Shown here: one piece after another, positions 8,380 through 17,263 of the stretch
Position numbering within the stretch: position 1 is the first letter of the stretch
How the letters are laid out: each line of letters begins with the position of its first letter
Origin: QVMM01 sp047030855
Lineage (GTDB): Bacteria; Bacteroidota; Bacteroidia; Bacteroidales; Dysgonomonadaceae
Reading direction: 5' to 3'
Assembly: GCA_047030855.1 (NCBI GenBank)
Contig: JBKYIJ010000008.1
Coordinates: 1,178,001-1,242,000, forward strand
Length of the DNA: 64,000 nt
Made by a program: the position numbers and the translations under genes
Notes under the pieces: generated by a model
Told to the model about the DNA's origin: nothing
Databases searched by the model: none
What the model saw: the letters and a program-made list of their open reading frames with translations, nothing else

Positions 8380-9803
8380 CTATTTCATATCCACTTTCAC
8401 ACCGTAATACAGTTCAAGTACATTTGGCAGAAACGGCGGATCGCTGAGGGCAAACCTTGTTTGGCTGTAAGTCCAGTATATGGCAGCAGGTTTTCCTGTC
8501 TGTTTTTGTTCTGTAATAGCAGTTCTTCTCTCTTTCCAGACATTGTCTATGTAGCTGACATCGCGATATCCTTCGTAAAGCGTAAATCCGAACAGCATTA
8601 TCCCGAAGATGAACAATCCTTGTCTGATGTGCCTGATAAAGGAAAGGGAATAATTCAGGTTGTGTAATAAAATAAAGAATGAAATTATATTGAACGTTAT
8701 TGCCCCGAACCAAGCTCTTGGCGGAAAAAACGGCGAAAAAAGCATCACATAAACAGCCGTTAAAGTTCCGATAAAATACAAAGCTGTGAGAAAAGAGTTG
8801 TATTTATAGTTCTCATTTTCTTTCGAATACTTTCTGAACAGGAGCAGAAGAATAAATCCCAGCAGATTGATTATGCCTAAATATGCGACGAACGATTGCG
8901 TACTGGTAAGGAACCTGTAGCTTAAGTGGAATAAGTCCATCGGTATTCCTTCTGTCCGAAGTTCTGCGCGCGCAATATTTCCGGGAGCTGCTATCATGAT
9001 AATATATCCGGCGATGATACCTATACAACCCGAAATTGCCCAAGCAGGAATTTTCCATTTATGCGTGTAAAAGTACAGGACAAACAGCAATGTAATTATT
9101 ATTGTTGCAGCAGCCGTATTTTCATTTGTCCAACCTGCAATTATGCCTAACAGGCACATTCCGATACATTTTAAGGCGGCGTATTTTCGGGGTTTTGTGT
9201 TGTCGAACATGCGGAACGGCAGTAAAAACAACAGGATTATGCATGTTCCCCATAAATAGTTTGCGCTGCCTGTCAGCCAGAGGATTGTTTCGCCGAAAAC
9301 AGGTTGAACGAACCAGATGAGAAAGTTTATGCCGATAAAAATCAGAACGTCGTGCTTCGATTTTCCTATGACGTGATAATAGATCAGGATTACATATAAA
9401 AGATATACAAGCGTGTTTAATATATCTGCCGTCAAGGGATTGATAAACAACAAGAATTGCGCTATAATATGGACGACTGTTCTTCCGCCCCAAGTGAAAT
9501 AATGATTGTACTGGGATATGAGAATATCGGAAAAGGAGCTTATCCTTTGGGTAGGTTCTGTCAAGCCTCCGTTCTCGTCTAAAGAAAGTTCGTGAGGCCA
9601 TACGAAAGCAAGCTTGAAATCATCCCACTGAAAAGGCGTTTTCTGATTGAAAACAAAAATGACTGCTCCAAAAAACAGCAAAGACAATATTGCAATAAAA
9701 AAGAAGTTTTTTTATTGCAAGAAACGGCTTTGTCTGCCCGATCAATGATGTTTATACATTTTCGAATCAGCTTTCTTATGAGTGAAACAAGCTTTTCAAC
9801 CAT
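8380..9803 (-). CDS. Polytopic membrane protein (DUF6056-like), likely GT-C-type glycosyltransferase, with two homopolymer frameshifts
   Basis: Membrane protein of about 473 residues with roughly ten hydrophobic helices. It has an early acidic motif after the first helix (FQWDDFK) and HYFTWGGRTVVHIIAQFL. The layout is that of polyprenyl-phosphate-sugar-dependent transferases (GT-C/GtrII-like) and resembles DUF6056. The uninterrupted frame starts only at 9687, inside the first helix. An upstream frame beginning at the ATG at 9803, 12 bp after the previous gene, joins it if one base is removed from each of the runs T7 9707-9713 and A6 9697-9702, giving NKKLLFIAILSLLFFGAV, a normal first helix. 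Its place right after a GtrB-like gene suggests that it uses the sugar that enzyme loads on a lipid. The function is inferred. Confidence 0.7.
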
Positions 9804-9815
9804 GCTTTATTGATT

Positions 9816-10754
9816 TTACTTCTTCGAATCTTCCGTTTCCTTGACAATGTATACAGGTCTGCGTTTGGTTTCGAGATACGTTTTAGACAGATATTGCCCC
9901 AATATTCCGAGACAGAACAACTGTATCCCTCCTATGAAGAAAATAATACATATCGTAGAAGGGTAACCTGCTACAGGATCTTGCCATATCAGCGTTTTGG
10001 CAATGATGACGCATATCATAATGAACGAAATGATGCAAAACAGCATTCCGAAGAAGGAAGCCATTGCCAGAGGTCGCGTAGAGAAAGCGATGATGCCTTC
10101 GAGAGAATAGAAAAACAGCCCCCAGAACGACCATTTGGTTTGTCCCGCTACACGTTCAATATTTTCGTAAGAAATCCATTTTGTATCGAATCCCACCCAT
10201 TGGAATATTCCTTTCGAAAAACGGTTGTATTCGGGTAGTTCGATTATTGCATCGACCATTTGACGAGACATCAGGCGGAAATCACGCGCGCCGTCGACCA
10301 GTTTTGTGTCGGATATTTTATTTATGAGTTTGTAAAAATTCCGTGCGAAAAAAGATCTGACAACAGGTTCCCCTTTTCTGTCCACACGTCTTGTTGCAAC
10401 ACAATCGTACCCTTCTTCTTTTATGGCTACGTACATTTCTTCCAGAAGTGAAGGCGGATCCTGTAAGTCCGCATCTATCATGGCGACATAATCACCCGTA
10501 GAGGTTTTTAACCCTGCCAATATAGCTGCCTCCTTGCCGAAATTTCGCGAAAAGGAAACGAACCTTACCCGGTTGTCTTTTCTATGAAATGCTTTTATTA
10601 CGTCCAAAGTTTTATCTCTCGAACCGTCGTTTATGAATATAAATTCGAACTCCTGATTGTTCATGTTTTTGGCAACCCTGTCCAATTCTTCATACAGAAA
10701 AGGCAAAGCTTGCTCTTCATTGTAACAGGGTATGACCAGCGACAATTTATCCAT
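9816..10754 (-). CDS. GtrB/DPM1-like family 2 glycosyltransferase (polyprenyl-phosphate sugar synthase)
   Basis: 312 residues. The N-terminal GT-A domain has VIPCYNEE, FINDGSRDKT, FSRNFGKEAAILAGL and the metal-binding IDADLQDPP. After RFSKGIFQWVGF come two C-terminal membrane helices (about residues 230-255 and 268-292). This is the architecture of GtrB, ArnC and related enzymes that transfer a sugar from a nucleotide donor to undecaprenyl phosphate at the inner membrane. The neighbouring polytopic protein (8380-9803) would then use the flipped lipid-sugar. No GtrA flippase is present beside it. It overlaps the upstream GT2 gene by 8 bp, so translation is probably coupled. Confidence 0.88.
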   Translation of the reverse strand: MDKLSLVIPCYNEEQALPFLYEELDRVAKNMNNQEFEFIFINDGSRDKTLDVIKAFHRKDNRVRFVSFSRNFGKEAAILAGLKTSTGDYVAMIDADLQDPPSLLEEMYVAIKEEGYDCVATRRVDRKGEPVVRSFFARNFYKLINKISDTKLVDGARDFRLMSRQMVDAIIELPEYNRFSKGIFQWVGFDTKWISYENIERVAGQTKWSFWGLFFYSLEGIIAFSTRPLAMASFFGMLFCIISFIMICVIIAKTLIWQDPVAGYPSTICIIFFIGGIQLFCLGILGQYLSKTYLETKRRPVYIVKETEDSKK

Positions 10755-11781
10755 TTTTCTTTTTGTTTTTAAAGCGGATTATTTCCTCTAATATTGAAAG
10801 TGAAAAAGCACATCTGTGTTTAATCAGAAATAAAATTAGTGAATCTTTTTTGTTGTGCCTATATTTTCTTATGTCTTTCGTTGCATCTATAACAAAAGGA
10901 TTGGTTACAATTTCTTTTGTCTTTTTGTATTTACGAGAAAAGCCGTTCGGGTTTTTTGAAAAATATTCATGGTGTAACGTTGTTGCGGCTCGCAGTAAAT
11001 ATTCATTTTTCAGTCTGTATTCCACCGAATTCAATGGTATAGATAAATCTTTGCACATCGCCTTCAGTGTTTCCATATAATCCAGTTCCCGTTTCCATCT
11101 TTCAGGATCGTATTTATTGGTCATGGAAACTTCAATATATTCATAATGATAAAGGGCTTTGTTCAGGAACAGTATGGTTTTGGCTTTCAAAAATGCTTTC
11201 ACTATAAACAGTCTGTCCTCGTAGCGTCTGATTACAACGAAACGGATATTATTATCAATAAGAAATTTCCGCTTGTACAGATCCATCCAGACAATGCCCA
11301 TGATAAACAGTCCGCCGAGTTTTTCGGGACCTATTGAAGCCAGTCCTATCTCTTTCCTTAATTCGTCTCCTTTATAAATTCCCTCGAAGGGAGGTTTGTT
11401 CATTATTTTCTCTCCGCGAAAAGCATTGAACCGGATGATGTCAACTTCTTGATTTTCGGGCTTATTCAGTGTGTCGGTCAATATCTCGTAAGCGTTCGGC
11501 TCGAGCCAGTCGTCGGGATCTACAAAGCTGATATATTCTCCTGTGGAGTTGTCTATTCCTGTATTCCGTGCTGTGGAAACACCGCCGTTTTCTTTATGTA
11601 TGACTTTTATACGGTTGTCGGTTTTTGCGAATTCGTCGCATATTTCTGCTGTTTTGTCCGTAGACCCGTCGTTTACTAATATGATCTCAATATTCGGATA
11701 AGTTTGCGTGAGTAAAGAGTTCACACATCTTTCCAAATATTTTTCCATATTATATATCGGAACTACGACAGAGATTAACAT
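10747..11781 (-). CDS. Family 2 glycosyltransferase
   Basis: 344-residue soluble GT-A glycosyltransferase. It has the opening VVVPIYNMEKYLERCVNSLL, LVNDGSTDKTAEICDEFA, ENGGVSTARNTGI and the DxD-type FVDPDDWLEPNAYE. The C-terminal part (EYIEVSMTNKYDPERW, then basic residues) is typical of capsule or LPS glycosyltransferases of this clade. The sugar and linkage cannot be read from the sequence. It is third in the surface-glycan operon, 15 bp after the NeuA-like gene. Confidence 0.88.
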   Translation of the reverse strand: MLISVVVPIYNMEKYLERCVNSLLTQTYPNIEIILVNDGSTDKTAEICDEFAKTDNRIKVIHKENGGVSTARNTGIDNSTGEYISFVDPDDWLEPNAYEILTDTLNKPENQEVDIIRFNAFRGEKIMNKPPFEGIYKGDELRKEIGLASIGPEKLGGLFIMGIVWMDLYKRKFLIDNNIRFVVIRRYEDRLFIVKAFLKAKTILFLNKALYHYEYIEVSMTNKYDPERWKRELDYMETLKAMCKDLSIPLNSVEYRLKNEYLLRAATTLHHEYFSKNPNGFSRKYKKTKEIVTNPFVIDATKDIRKYRHNKKDSLILFLIKHRCAFSLSILEEIIRFKNKKKNG

Positions 11782-11796
11782 TAACGTTTACGGGGA

Positions 11797-12456
11797 TTAC
11801 AGTTTATATTTCTTTTTATAAAGGAATTCGGCAATTTCGAAATCAAATTCGGTATCAATATCTACTGCTTCTGCTTCTGTCAGTTCGTACATGTAGGGCG
11901 TTCTGCCCACAACGTTTTTGTATTTTATCATGTCTTCTTTGCTCAGAATTGAAAAAGCAAAATTAAGAGCGTAAATATTCGGAAGGTCTTGGCTTCTGGG
12001 CTGACGTTCCAAGTCATAATTGATCGGTTTGTTGTCCAGAAACATGAATTCTTTTATCAGATGTGCTGAATTTAGCGAATCGAACTTATTTCTTATTTCT
12101 TTAAATGTTTTAATTCCGTTAACGTAGCTGTCCGTATTTACTAACGGGTTGGTAACATTGGCGTAAACGACAATGTCGCCATTGAAGTTTTCAGCCATGT
12201 TTTTATAAACATCGCTCATCGATACGCTGCTGGTAGCATAAAGCGGTTCGCGTTTAACCGTTTCGACACCCAGATTATCAGCAATTTCAAGCATACGATC
12301 ATCGTTTGAGTTTACTACGATCCCGTCAAATTCCTTAATTGTTTTCAGTTGTTTGATTTTCAGTTCTAATAGGTTAGACCCTGCAAAAGGGCGGAGATTT
12401 TTGTTTAAAACCCTTTCGGAACCTGAACGAACGGCGATTAATGCTTTTATCTTCAT
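11797..12456 (-). CDS. NeuA-like cytidylyltransferase (CMP-sugar synthetase)
   Basis: 219 residues of the acylneuraminate cytidylyltransferase family, which activates nine-carbon or eight-carbon ulosonic acids as CMP derivatives. The nucleotide loop reads AVRSGSERVLNKNLRPF, the hallmark RxGSxR...KN block, followed by GIVVNSNDD and an Asp-rich C-terminal VDIDTEFDFEIAE that fits the metal site. No NeuB-type synthase or epimerase lies in the window, so the actual sugar (sialic, legionaminic, pseudaminic or Kdo-like) is open. It sits between a GT2 gene and a glycosyltransferase with an HP motif, suggesting that the CMP-sugar is used by that neighbour. Confidence 0.82.
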   Translation of the reverse strand: MKIKALIAVRSGSERVLNKNLRPFAGSNLLELKIKQLKTIKEFDGIVVNSNDDRMLEIADNLGVETVKREPLYATSSVSMSDVYKNMAENFNGDIVVYANVTNPLVNTDSYVNGIKTFKEIRNKFDSLNSAHLIKEFMFLDNKPINYDLERQPRSQDLPNIYALNFAFSILSKEDMIKYKNVVGRTPYMYELTEAEAVDIDTEFDFEIAEFLYKKKYKL

Positions 12457-12477
12457 AACGATATAATTTTGTAGAGT

Positions 12478-13725
12478 TTATAAATCAGTGTTAAAGATAT
12501 ATTTTATTACTCTTTTCATCTCATTTTTTATTTCCGATTGTTCCGTTTTTTTGAATTTGTCGATTTTTTGCTCGAGCTCTTCTAAGTTTTGGAACTTGTC
12601 ATCCATTCCGTAAAAATCTTCGTTTTCGTATTCCGTCCATCTGAAACAAGGTTTGCCTAAAGCTAAAGATTCGTAGTAAGCGGTTGTGTTTACGGCGATT
12701 GAAAAATCTATCATATCCGATCTTAACACTTCCTCAACCGTATGTTCTTTTCCCAGAAAAATGATATCATTTTCTACGCTTGCAAACTGTCGGTGATCTT
12801 CGTCCAGAAGGAAAGGATGTTTTTTTATGTAGAATTTTATTTTTTGAGGATGCTTGTTGTTGTATTCAGCCAGCGTTTCCAATAATTTGTCGTTTGTTTT
12901 CACATATAGCCCTCTGCCCAACAATACAAGACAACTTGAAAAAGACTGATCTACTTTGTCGATCCGTGCGTTTTTGTATTTCATGTTGCCCGAAAGAATC
13001 AGCTTGTCGGTATCTATGCCTTTTTCTTTCAGATAATCTATTGTCGATTGTCCCCAACACAGGATTTCCTTTGCCCGCAGATTTTCCAGATTGATGTAGT
13101 CGAAAGGGATAAACTGTTTGAAGTCGCAGAATATTCCGTGTTGAAGCGTTACGGTTTCTGTGTTTCTTTTGTTAAAAAACTCTGTAAGCAGGCTTTCTTC
13201 CCTGTATGCGGAATTGAAACTCACGTATTTTTTTATATGATTGTCATATTTCCCTTTTTCGAGCAACCTGATCTGGTTAAATATTTTCGTAATAGCCGCA
13301 ATAAGGTATAATTTGCTTTTGAAATTCAGTCTTAATGAGCGGAACAATACAATTCCTGCCGCTTTGAAAAAATGCTTGATATAGCTGAATCCGTAGGCTC
13401 TGAACTTAACCTTTGGCAACGATGAGATATTGATTACCTCTGAATTTGTAAATTGTGCTTGCGCAGCCAAAGCCAGATTTTTATAATCCTGCCTGTTTAT
13501 CAGATAGGTGATTACCGTATCGGATTTCGATCTTGGCACTTCTCGTAAATCGAAAGATTGCGTGCTGTCGATAAAACTTTTGATTACTTCTTTTGGTGAA
13601 GGTGTTATACTGTCAAATACGAAATTCAGATAACCGGGTATGAGAAACTTAAGATTATATCCTTTGTAGTTATAATCCAGTTTGTCCTTAAGGTACTTGT
13701 AATTATTGAAATTACTTTTATCCAT
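12478..13725 (-). CDS. Predicted GT-B-type surface-glycan transferase with QHG and HP motifs
   Basis: 415-residue protein that I do not place in a named family. Features that point to a nucleotide-sugar transferase are LQHGIFCDF (a QHG loop as in capsule/Kdo and sialyltransferase folds), GQSTIDYLKEKGI, LVLLGRGLYVKTNDKLLETL and YIKKHPFLLDE near residue 310. An HP motif in that place binds the CMP moiety in several bacterial sialyltransferase families. DFSIAVNTTAYYESLALGKP resembles the donor-site end of GT-B enzymes. It is the first gene of the glycan operon, just ahead of the NeuA-like gene, and a -7 element lies at 13753-13760. The role in transferring a CMP-activated ulosonic acid is inferred. 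Confidence 0.6.
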   Translation of the reverse strand: MDKSNFNNYKYLKDKLDYNYKGYNLKFLIPGYLNFVFDSITPSPKEVIKSFIDSTQSFDLREVPRSKSDTVITYLINRQDYKNLALAAQAQFTNSEVINISSLPKVKFRAYGFSYIKHFFKAAGIVLFRSLRLNFKSKLYLIAAITKIFNQIRLLEKGKYDNHIKKYVSFNSAYREESLLTEFFNKRNTETVTLQHGIFCDFKQFIPFDYINLENLRAKEILCWGQSTIDYLKEKGIDTDKLILSGNMKYKNARIDKVDQSFSSCLVLLGRGLYVKTNDKLLETLAEYNNKHPQKIKFYIKKHPFLLDEDHRQFASVENDIIFLGKEHTVEEVLRSDMIDFSIAVNTTAYYESLALGKPCFRWTEYENEDFYGMDDKFQNLEELEQKIDKFKKTEQSEIKNEMKRVIKYIFNTDL

Positions 13726-13752
13726 TTAACAGTCAATGGCGTTTGATAACTG

Positions 13753-13760
13753 CAAATATA
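13753..13760 (-). promoter_or_regulatory. -7 element TATATTTG of the surface-glycan operon
   Basis: Minus-strand TATATTTG 27 nt before the ATG at 13725. No good -33 element is visible at 19-22 bp. It would drive the five genes running down to 8380. Confidence 0.45.
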
Positions 13761-13786
13761 ATAAAAATAGAAGGTTTTAACCGTAT

Positions 13787-13958
13787 TTAAAAAACTATTG
13801 TCGTGTTATTATCCGCAGGAGGGAAATCCAATTCGAGGTATTCGGGCGATAAATCGATCGGCATATCCGTTTTTTCGGCAATGTCCGATATTTTTTTTCT
13901 TGAGTTTTTCGTCAACCACCTCATCCCCCTGTATATGAAGTATAAATATGTCGCTCAT
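13787..13958 (-). CDS. Small acidic protein of unknown function, frameshifted
   Basis: Short gene hidden by a frameshift at the T8 run 13891-13898. Removing one base joins MSDIFILHIQGDEVVDEKLK to KKISDIAEKTDMPIDLSPEY and ends ADNNTTIVF, 56 residues in all. The reading frame could start 36 nt further up at a TTG (13994), adding SESGIALAADI, which would place it 7 bp after the phosphoesterase stop. I do not recognise the family. It is soluble, acidic and shows no signal peptide or membrane segment. It lies on the same strand between the phosphoesterase gene and the glycan operon. Evidence is the clean continuation across the run and the compact fit between neighbours. Confidence 0.5.
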
Positions 13959-14001
13959 TATATCGGCCGCCAAGGCTATGCCGGATTCTGACAAGTTCGG
14001 T

Positions 14002-15096
14002 TTATATGCCTTTACTTTTTTGTTTGGCTATGCTGTTCGATAAGCTTTTCATCAGGCTTTTTCCATGCTCCGACAATAAGGTATCTTGCGGAATGGATGT
14101 TATGTTTTTTGTGGTTATCGTCAGGCTGTCTTTGCTAAGTTCGGCAAACCTGTATGGATAGGGATAGGAACAAAGGGCTCCTGTTTCAATGTCGTAAATT
14201 TTGTTCTTGTTCTTTGACGTATATTCCGTTATGTCATTGGAGTGAAAATGTCCTGTAAAAATAACTTGAACGCCATTGTCGGCAAGTAAATCCGTGATTC
14301 TTTTCCAATCGGTTATCAGGTATTGAGGAAAGAACATGCTTTGATACGGTATATGCTCGACAAGTCCATGGTGCATCATCGAAATAACTTGTATATCTTT
14401 CTCTTTCGCTTCAGCCAAAACGCCCAATATCCATTTCTCGGTATGTTCATTTATTTTTCCTCCCGATAAACTTGAAGTCGTGTATTGCCTGTACAGGCAT
14501 CCGTCAATGGCTAATAGCCACGTGTTCTCGGTTAGTTGTGTTACATAACTCAGTGATGCCGTGTCTGCTTTTATAGCGGAATTGTATCCGCAATATTGAT
14601 ATATATCCTTAAACTCTTCGGGAGAGACATTTTCCACGGAATACGTTTTACCGTTTTCAAACCCAACGGAGTTTGGCATATTTATATCGTGATTCCCGGG
14701 GATGACGTATATTCGTATGCCTTTGTCGATGAGTTGCTTTAATCTGGTCGATAGTTCCAAGTGGCTTTCCTTTTCCCCGTCTTTTGTAAGATCGCCGGGA
14801 ATTAATAGAATGTCAATATCAGATTCGGTATAATCTTCTAAAACTTTGTCGAGGATGTAAGGAATGTTTTGAATTTCCCTGCCGCTTTTTTCAGAATATT
14901 GTATAAGGGCGGCGCTGTCTTTCATCAACTCTTTGGAGAGAAAATGGAGATCGCTTATTACCCCTATTTTAATCGGACGTGAAAAACAGTTGAGTGAAAA
15001 AATTACTGTCGTTAACAGCAATAATATTTTCAGGTAATTAATAGGTGTCCTGATTTTGTGTTTCCTGAAAATATTCGGTTTGGGGGTAATAATCAT
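14002..15096 (-). CDS. Exported calcineurin-like metallophosphoesterase
   Basis: 364-residue metallophosphoesterase with all five blocks: GVISDLHF (D-x-H), LLIPGDLTKDGE (GD), VIPGNHDIN (GNHD), SMMHHG and FTGHFHSND (GHxH). These bind the two metals and act on phosphoesters. The N-terminus has a hydrophobic stretch (about residues 22-38) ending LNC, so it is exported, perhaps as a lipoprotein anchored at Cys37. The substrate is unknown. The start overlaps the small membrane gene upstream by 59 bp; an alternative in-frame start nearer the hydrophobic segment is possible. Confidence 0.85.
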   Translation of the reverse strand: MIITPKPNIFRKHKIRTPINYLKILLLLTTVIFSLNCFSRPIKIGVISDLHFLSKELMKDSAALIQYSEKSGREIQNIPYILDKVLEDYTESDIDILLIPGDLTKDGEKESHLELSTRLKQLIDKGIRIYVIPGNHDINMPNSVGFENGKTYSVENVSPEEFKDIYQYCGYNSAIKADTASLSYVTQLTENTWLLAIDGCLYRQYTTSSLSGGKINEHTEKWILGVLAEAKEKDIQVISMMHHGLVEHIPYQSMFFPQYLITDWKRITDLLADNGVQVIFTGHFHSNDITEYTSKNKNKIYDIETGALCSYPYPYRFAELSKDSLTITTKNITSIPQDTLLSEHGKSLMKSLSNSIAKQKSKGI

Positions 15097-15295
15097 AGGA
15101 TCTTTCGCTGTTTATTTTTAAGACAAAATGCCCGCATAAATATATAACGATTGTTGCTATAATTATGTATATTCCTCCCCTAAAAGTTTCTCTTTGACCC
15201 TTGCTTGCCCCGAACAATAAGATTACGACACCTATAATTCCGGCTATTAATATAACATATTTTATTAATGTTATTGTTTCTAAAATGTAGACCAT
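15038..15295 (-). CDS. Small two-helix membrane protein of unknown function
   Basis: 85 residues with two hydrophobic segments (about residues 9-29 and 41-61), separated by a basic loop (GASKGQRETFRGG), and a polar Tyr/Gln-rich tail (SYDYYPQTEYFQET). No family is recognised. It overlaps the start of the downstream phosphoesterase by 59 bp, suggesting cotranscription. Coding potential is supported by the sharp helix pattern and the positive loop. Confidence 0.55.
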   Translation of the reverse strand: MVYILETITLIKYVILIAGIIGVVILLFGASKGQRETFRGGIYIIIATIVIYLCGHFVLKINSERSYDYYPQTEYFQETQNQDTY

Positions 15296-15416
15296 TTAAA
15301 TAAATGCTTAGTTGACAGTGGTTTTATAATTTTCTGGTTAACGCTTAATCGGTGGAAACTGTTCAGAATAAAACTGTTAATTATTTCTTTTGGCTTAATA
15401 TTTAACTTTTTTAGTG

Positions 15417-15452
15417 AAAAAAACAACGGGCACTCAAACTTTGAGTGCCCGT
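15417..15452 (-). terminator. Strong intrinsic terminator with no gene in front of it
   Basis: A perfect 13 bp stem with a one-base loop (15426-15452, arm ACGGGCACTCAAA), followed on the minus strand by TTGTTTTTTT. On the plus strand no U tract follows. It lies between two divergent genes, so it does not end either of them and probably ends a short minus-strand transcript. Confidence 0.6.
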
Positions 15453-15520
15453 CCTAACTAAAAACTAATGAATCCAATCTTTCAATCGAAATTATTTTTT
15501 CTGTATATGACAAAGTAATA
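15417..15520 (-). ncRNA. Candidate short non-coding RNA in the 15296-15699 intergenic region
   Basis: The roughly 400 bp between the divergent genes at 15295 and 15700 holds no convincing ORF on either strand. Its main feature is the minus-oriented terminator at 15417-15452. Upstream on that strand a near-match to the -7 element, TTACTTTG (about 15508-15515), would start a transcript of about 80-90 nt ending at the terminator. The alternative is a 5' leader attenuator for the 15038-15295 gene. No known RNA family was recognised. Confidence 0.3.
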
Positions 15521-15699
15521 ACTAAGAAAAGATTATGAAGGGTGAAGAATTGGAAAAATAAGGTGTAATAATTGCTTTTATGTTTTGCAACATATTTTAA
15601 TTTGTTTTCACTTGTACAGATCGATTATAAGGGTATGTTAAACAATTATTTTGTATTTTTACATACTTTTTGAATGTAAAACCATAATTAGTATTGCTA

Positions 15700-17263
15700 A
15701 TGAAACGTTGTTTATCCTTTTTTATCTATTCTTTCCTGTTATTATTGCTGGTATCGTCTTGTAAAACACAGCAGGAATTAAGTTACGTAAATCTGAAATA
15801 TCCTAAACGTGAATTTAGAGGAGCATGGATTCACACTGTAAGTCAAGGACAGTATCAAAAAATGAATTCTGCCCAGATGAAAACATATTTTATAAATATG
15901 CTGAATGATTTGCAGGCAGCAGGCATAAACGCCGTTATATTTCAGGTTCGTCCTCAGGCAGATGCTTTTTATCGGTCAAACCTTGAGCCTTGGAGCAGGT
16001 TTTTGACAGGCACACAGGGAAAAGCACCCGAAGACGGGTTTGATCCCCTTGCTTTTATGGTGGAAGAATGCCATAAACGAAATATGGAATTGCACGCGTG
16101 GCTGAATCCGTACAGAGTAGCCAATGTCGGGCAACAATTAGCATCCAACCATATCTATAATACTTATCCCGAGCGGTTTGTAACTTATGGAAAGCAAATT
16201 TATTTTGATCCGGGGATACCCGAAAACAGAGCATTTATCTGCAAAGTTGTTGAAGATATAGTATCGAGATACGAAGTCGATGCTATCCATATGGACGATT
16301 ATTTTTATCCGTACCCGGTACAAGGAGAGAATTTCCCTGATGATAACAGTTTTAACCGATATGCTTCGGGACAGGGTTTTTCTGTTTCTCAGAGAGACGA
16401 CTGGAGAAGAAATAACGTGAATATGCTGATAAAAGAAATAAAATATTCCATTGCCAAAACCAAACCTTGGGTAAGGTTTGGTGTAAGCCCGTTCGGTATT
16501 TACCGAAACAAAAAAAGTACGCCTGACGGATCGGGCAGCAATACGAACGGACTTCAAAACTACGATGATCTGTATGCCGATATAAAACTCTGGGTTAAAA
16601 ACGGATGGATAGATTATAACCTTCCTCAATTGTATTGGGAAATAGGGCACAAAGCCGCCGATTACGCCACGCTTGTACATTGGTGGGCGGATAATAACTT
16701 CGGACAACCGTTGTATATCGGACAGAGCGTTTCGCGAACAATGGATGCGACAATGCCTTCGGGTAATAATCAACTGGATGAGAAGATGAGATTGTCAAGA
16801 AGCTTTGCGACTATACACGGGAATTGCTTTTGGCCCGGTTATACATTGTTGGAGAATTACAAAGGAGTAACCGACCAGCTCAAGGCAGAATACCATAAGT
16901 ATCCGTCACTGATTCCGGCTTATACGCATATGCATGACAAAAAACCTAAAGCGGTAAAGAATCTTCAAGAAGTTTATACAAAAAAAAGATCATATGTTGG
17001 TATGGGAATCAAACCATGATAAGAATAACCCTGAAACGGCACAATATTATGTTGTGTACCGATTTGCGGAAGGAGAAAAAGAAAATTTGAACGATCCGCG
17101 GTACATTGTCGATATAACACGGCAGAATATATCCATTATGCCTTATGAAGGAGGTAAAAATAAATATAAATATGTTGTGACAGCAGTCGATGCTTTCCAC
17201 AACGAATCGAAAGGTAAGTCTAAAAAAAGCGACATTATAAGATGGCGAAAAACTTTGAAATGA
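15700..17263 (+). CDS. GH10-like (DUF187/DigH-type) glycosidase lipoprotein, frameshifted
   Basis: 520-residue lipoprotein (lipobox LLVSSC, Cys21). The catalytic-type TIM barrel of the GHL10 family covers about residues 35-360: FRGAWIHTVSQGQYQ, GINAVIFQVRPQADAFY, ELHAWLNPYRVAN, VDAIHMDDYFYPYP and WIDYNLPQLYWE. It is followed by a fibronectin-type C-terminal domain (LVWESNHDK, AQYYVVYRFAEGE, YKYVVTAVDAFHNES). E. coli DigH of this family cuts denuded peptidoglycan glycan strands, so a cell-wall role is likely. The frame breaks at the A8 run 16980-16987; removing one A gives EVYTKKDHMLVWESN and joins the two parts. The ATG at 15700 is preferred over the TTG at 15694. It overlaps the methyltransferase gene by 22 bp. 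Confidence 0.87.

Noticed and set aside
9122..9601. 159-codon minus-strand ORF in another frame of the DUF6056-like gene
   Set aside because: Basic, Arg/His-rich composition typical of an out-of-frame shadow; the overlapping frame has the membrane helix pattern.
9810..10238. Plus-strand ORF opposite the GtrB-like gene
   Set aside because: Antisense shadow with many Arg/Glu codons and no motif.
16138..16773. 211-codon minus-strand ORF opposite the GH10-like gene
   Set aside because: The plus-strand frame carries all family motifs; the antisense frame has none.
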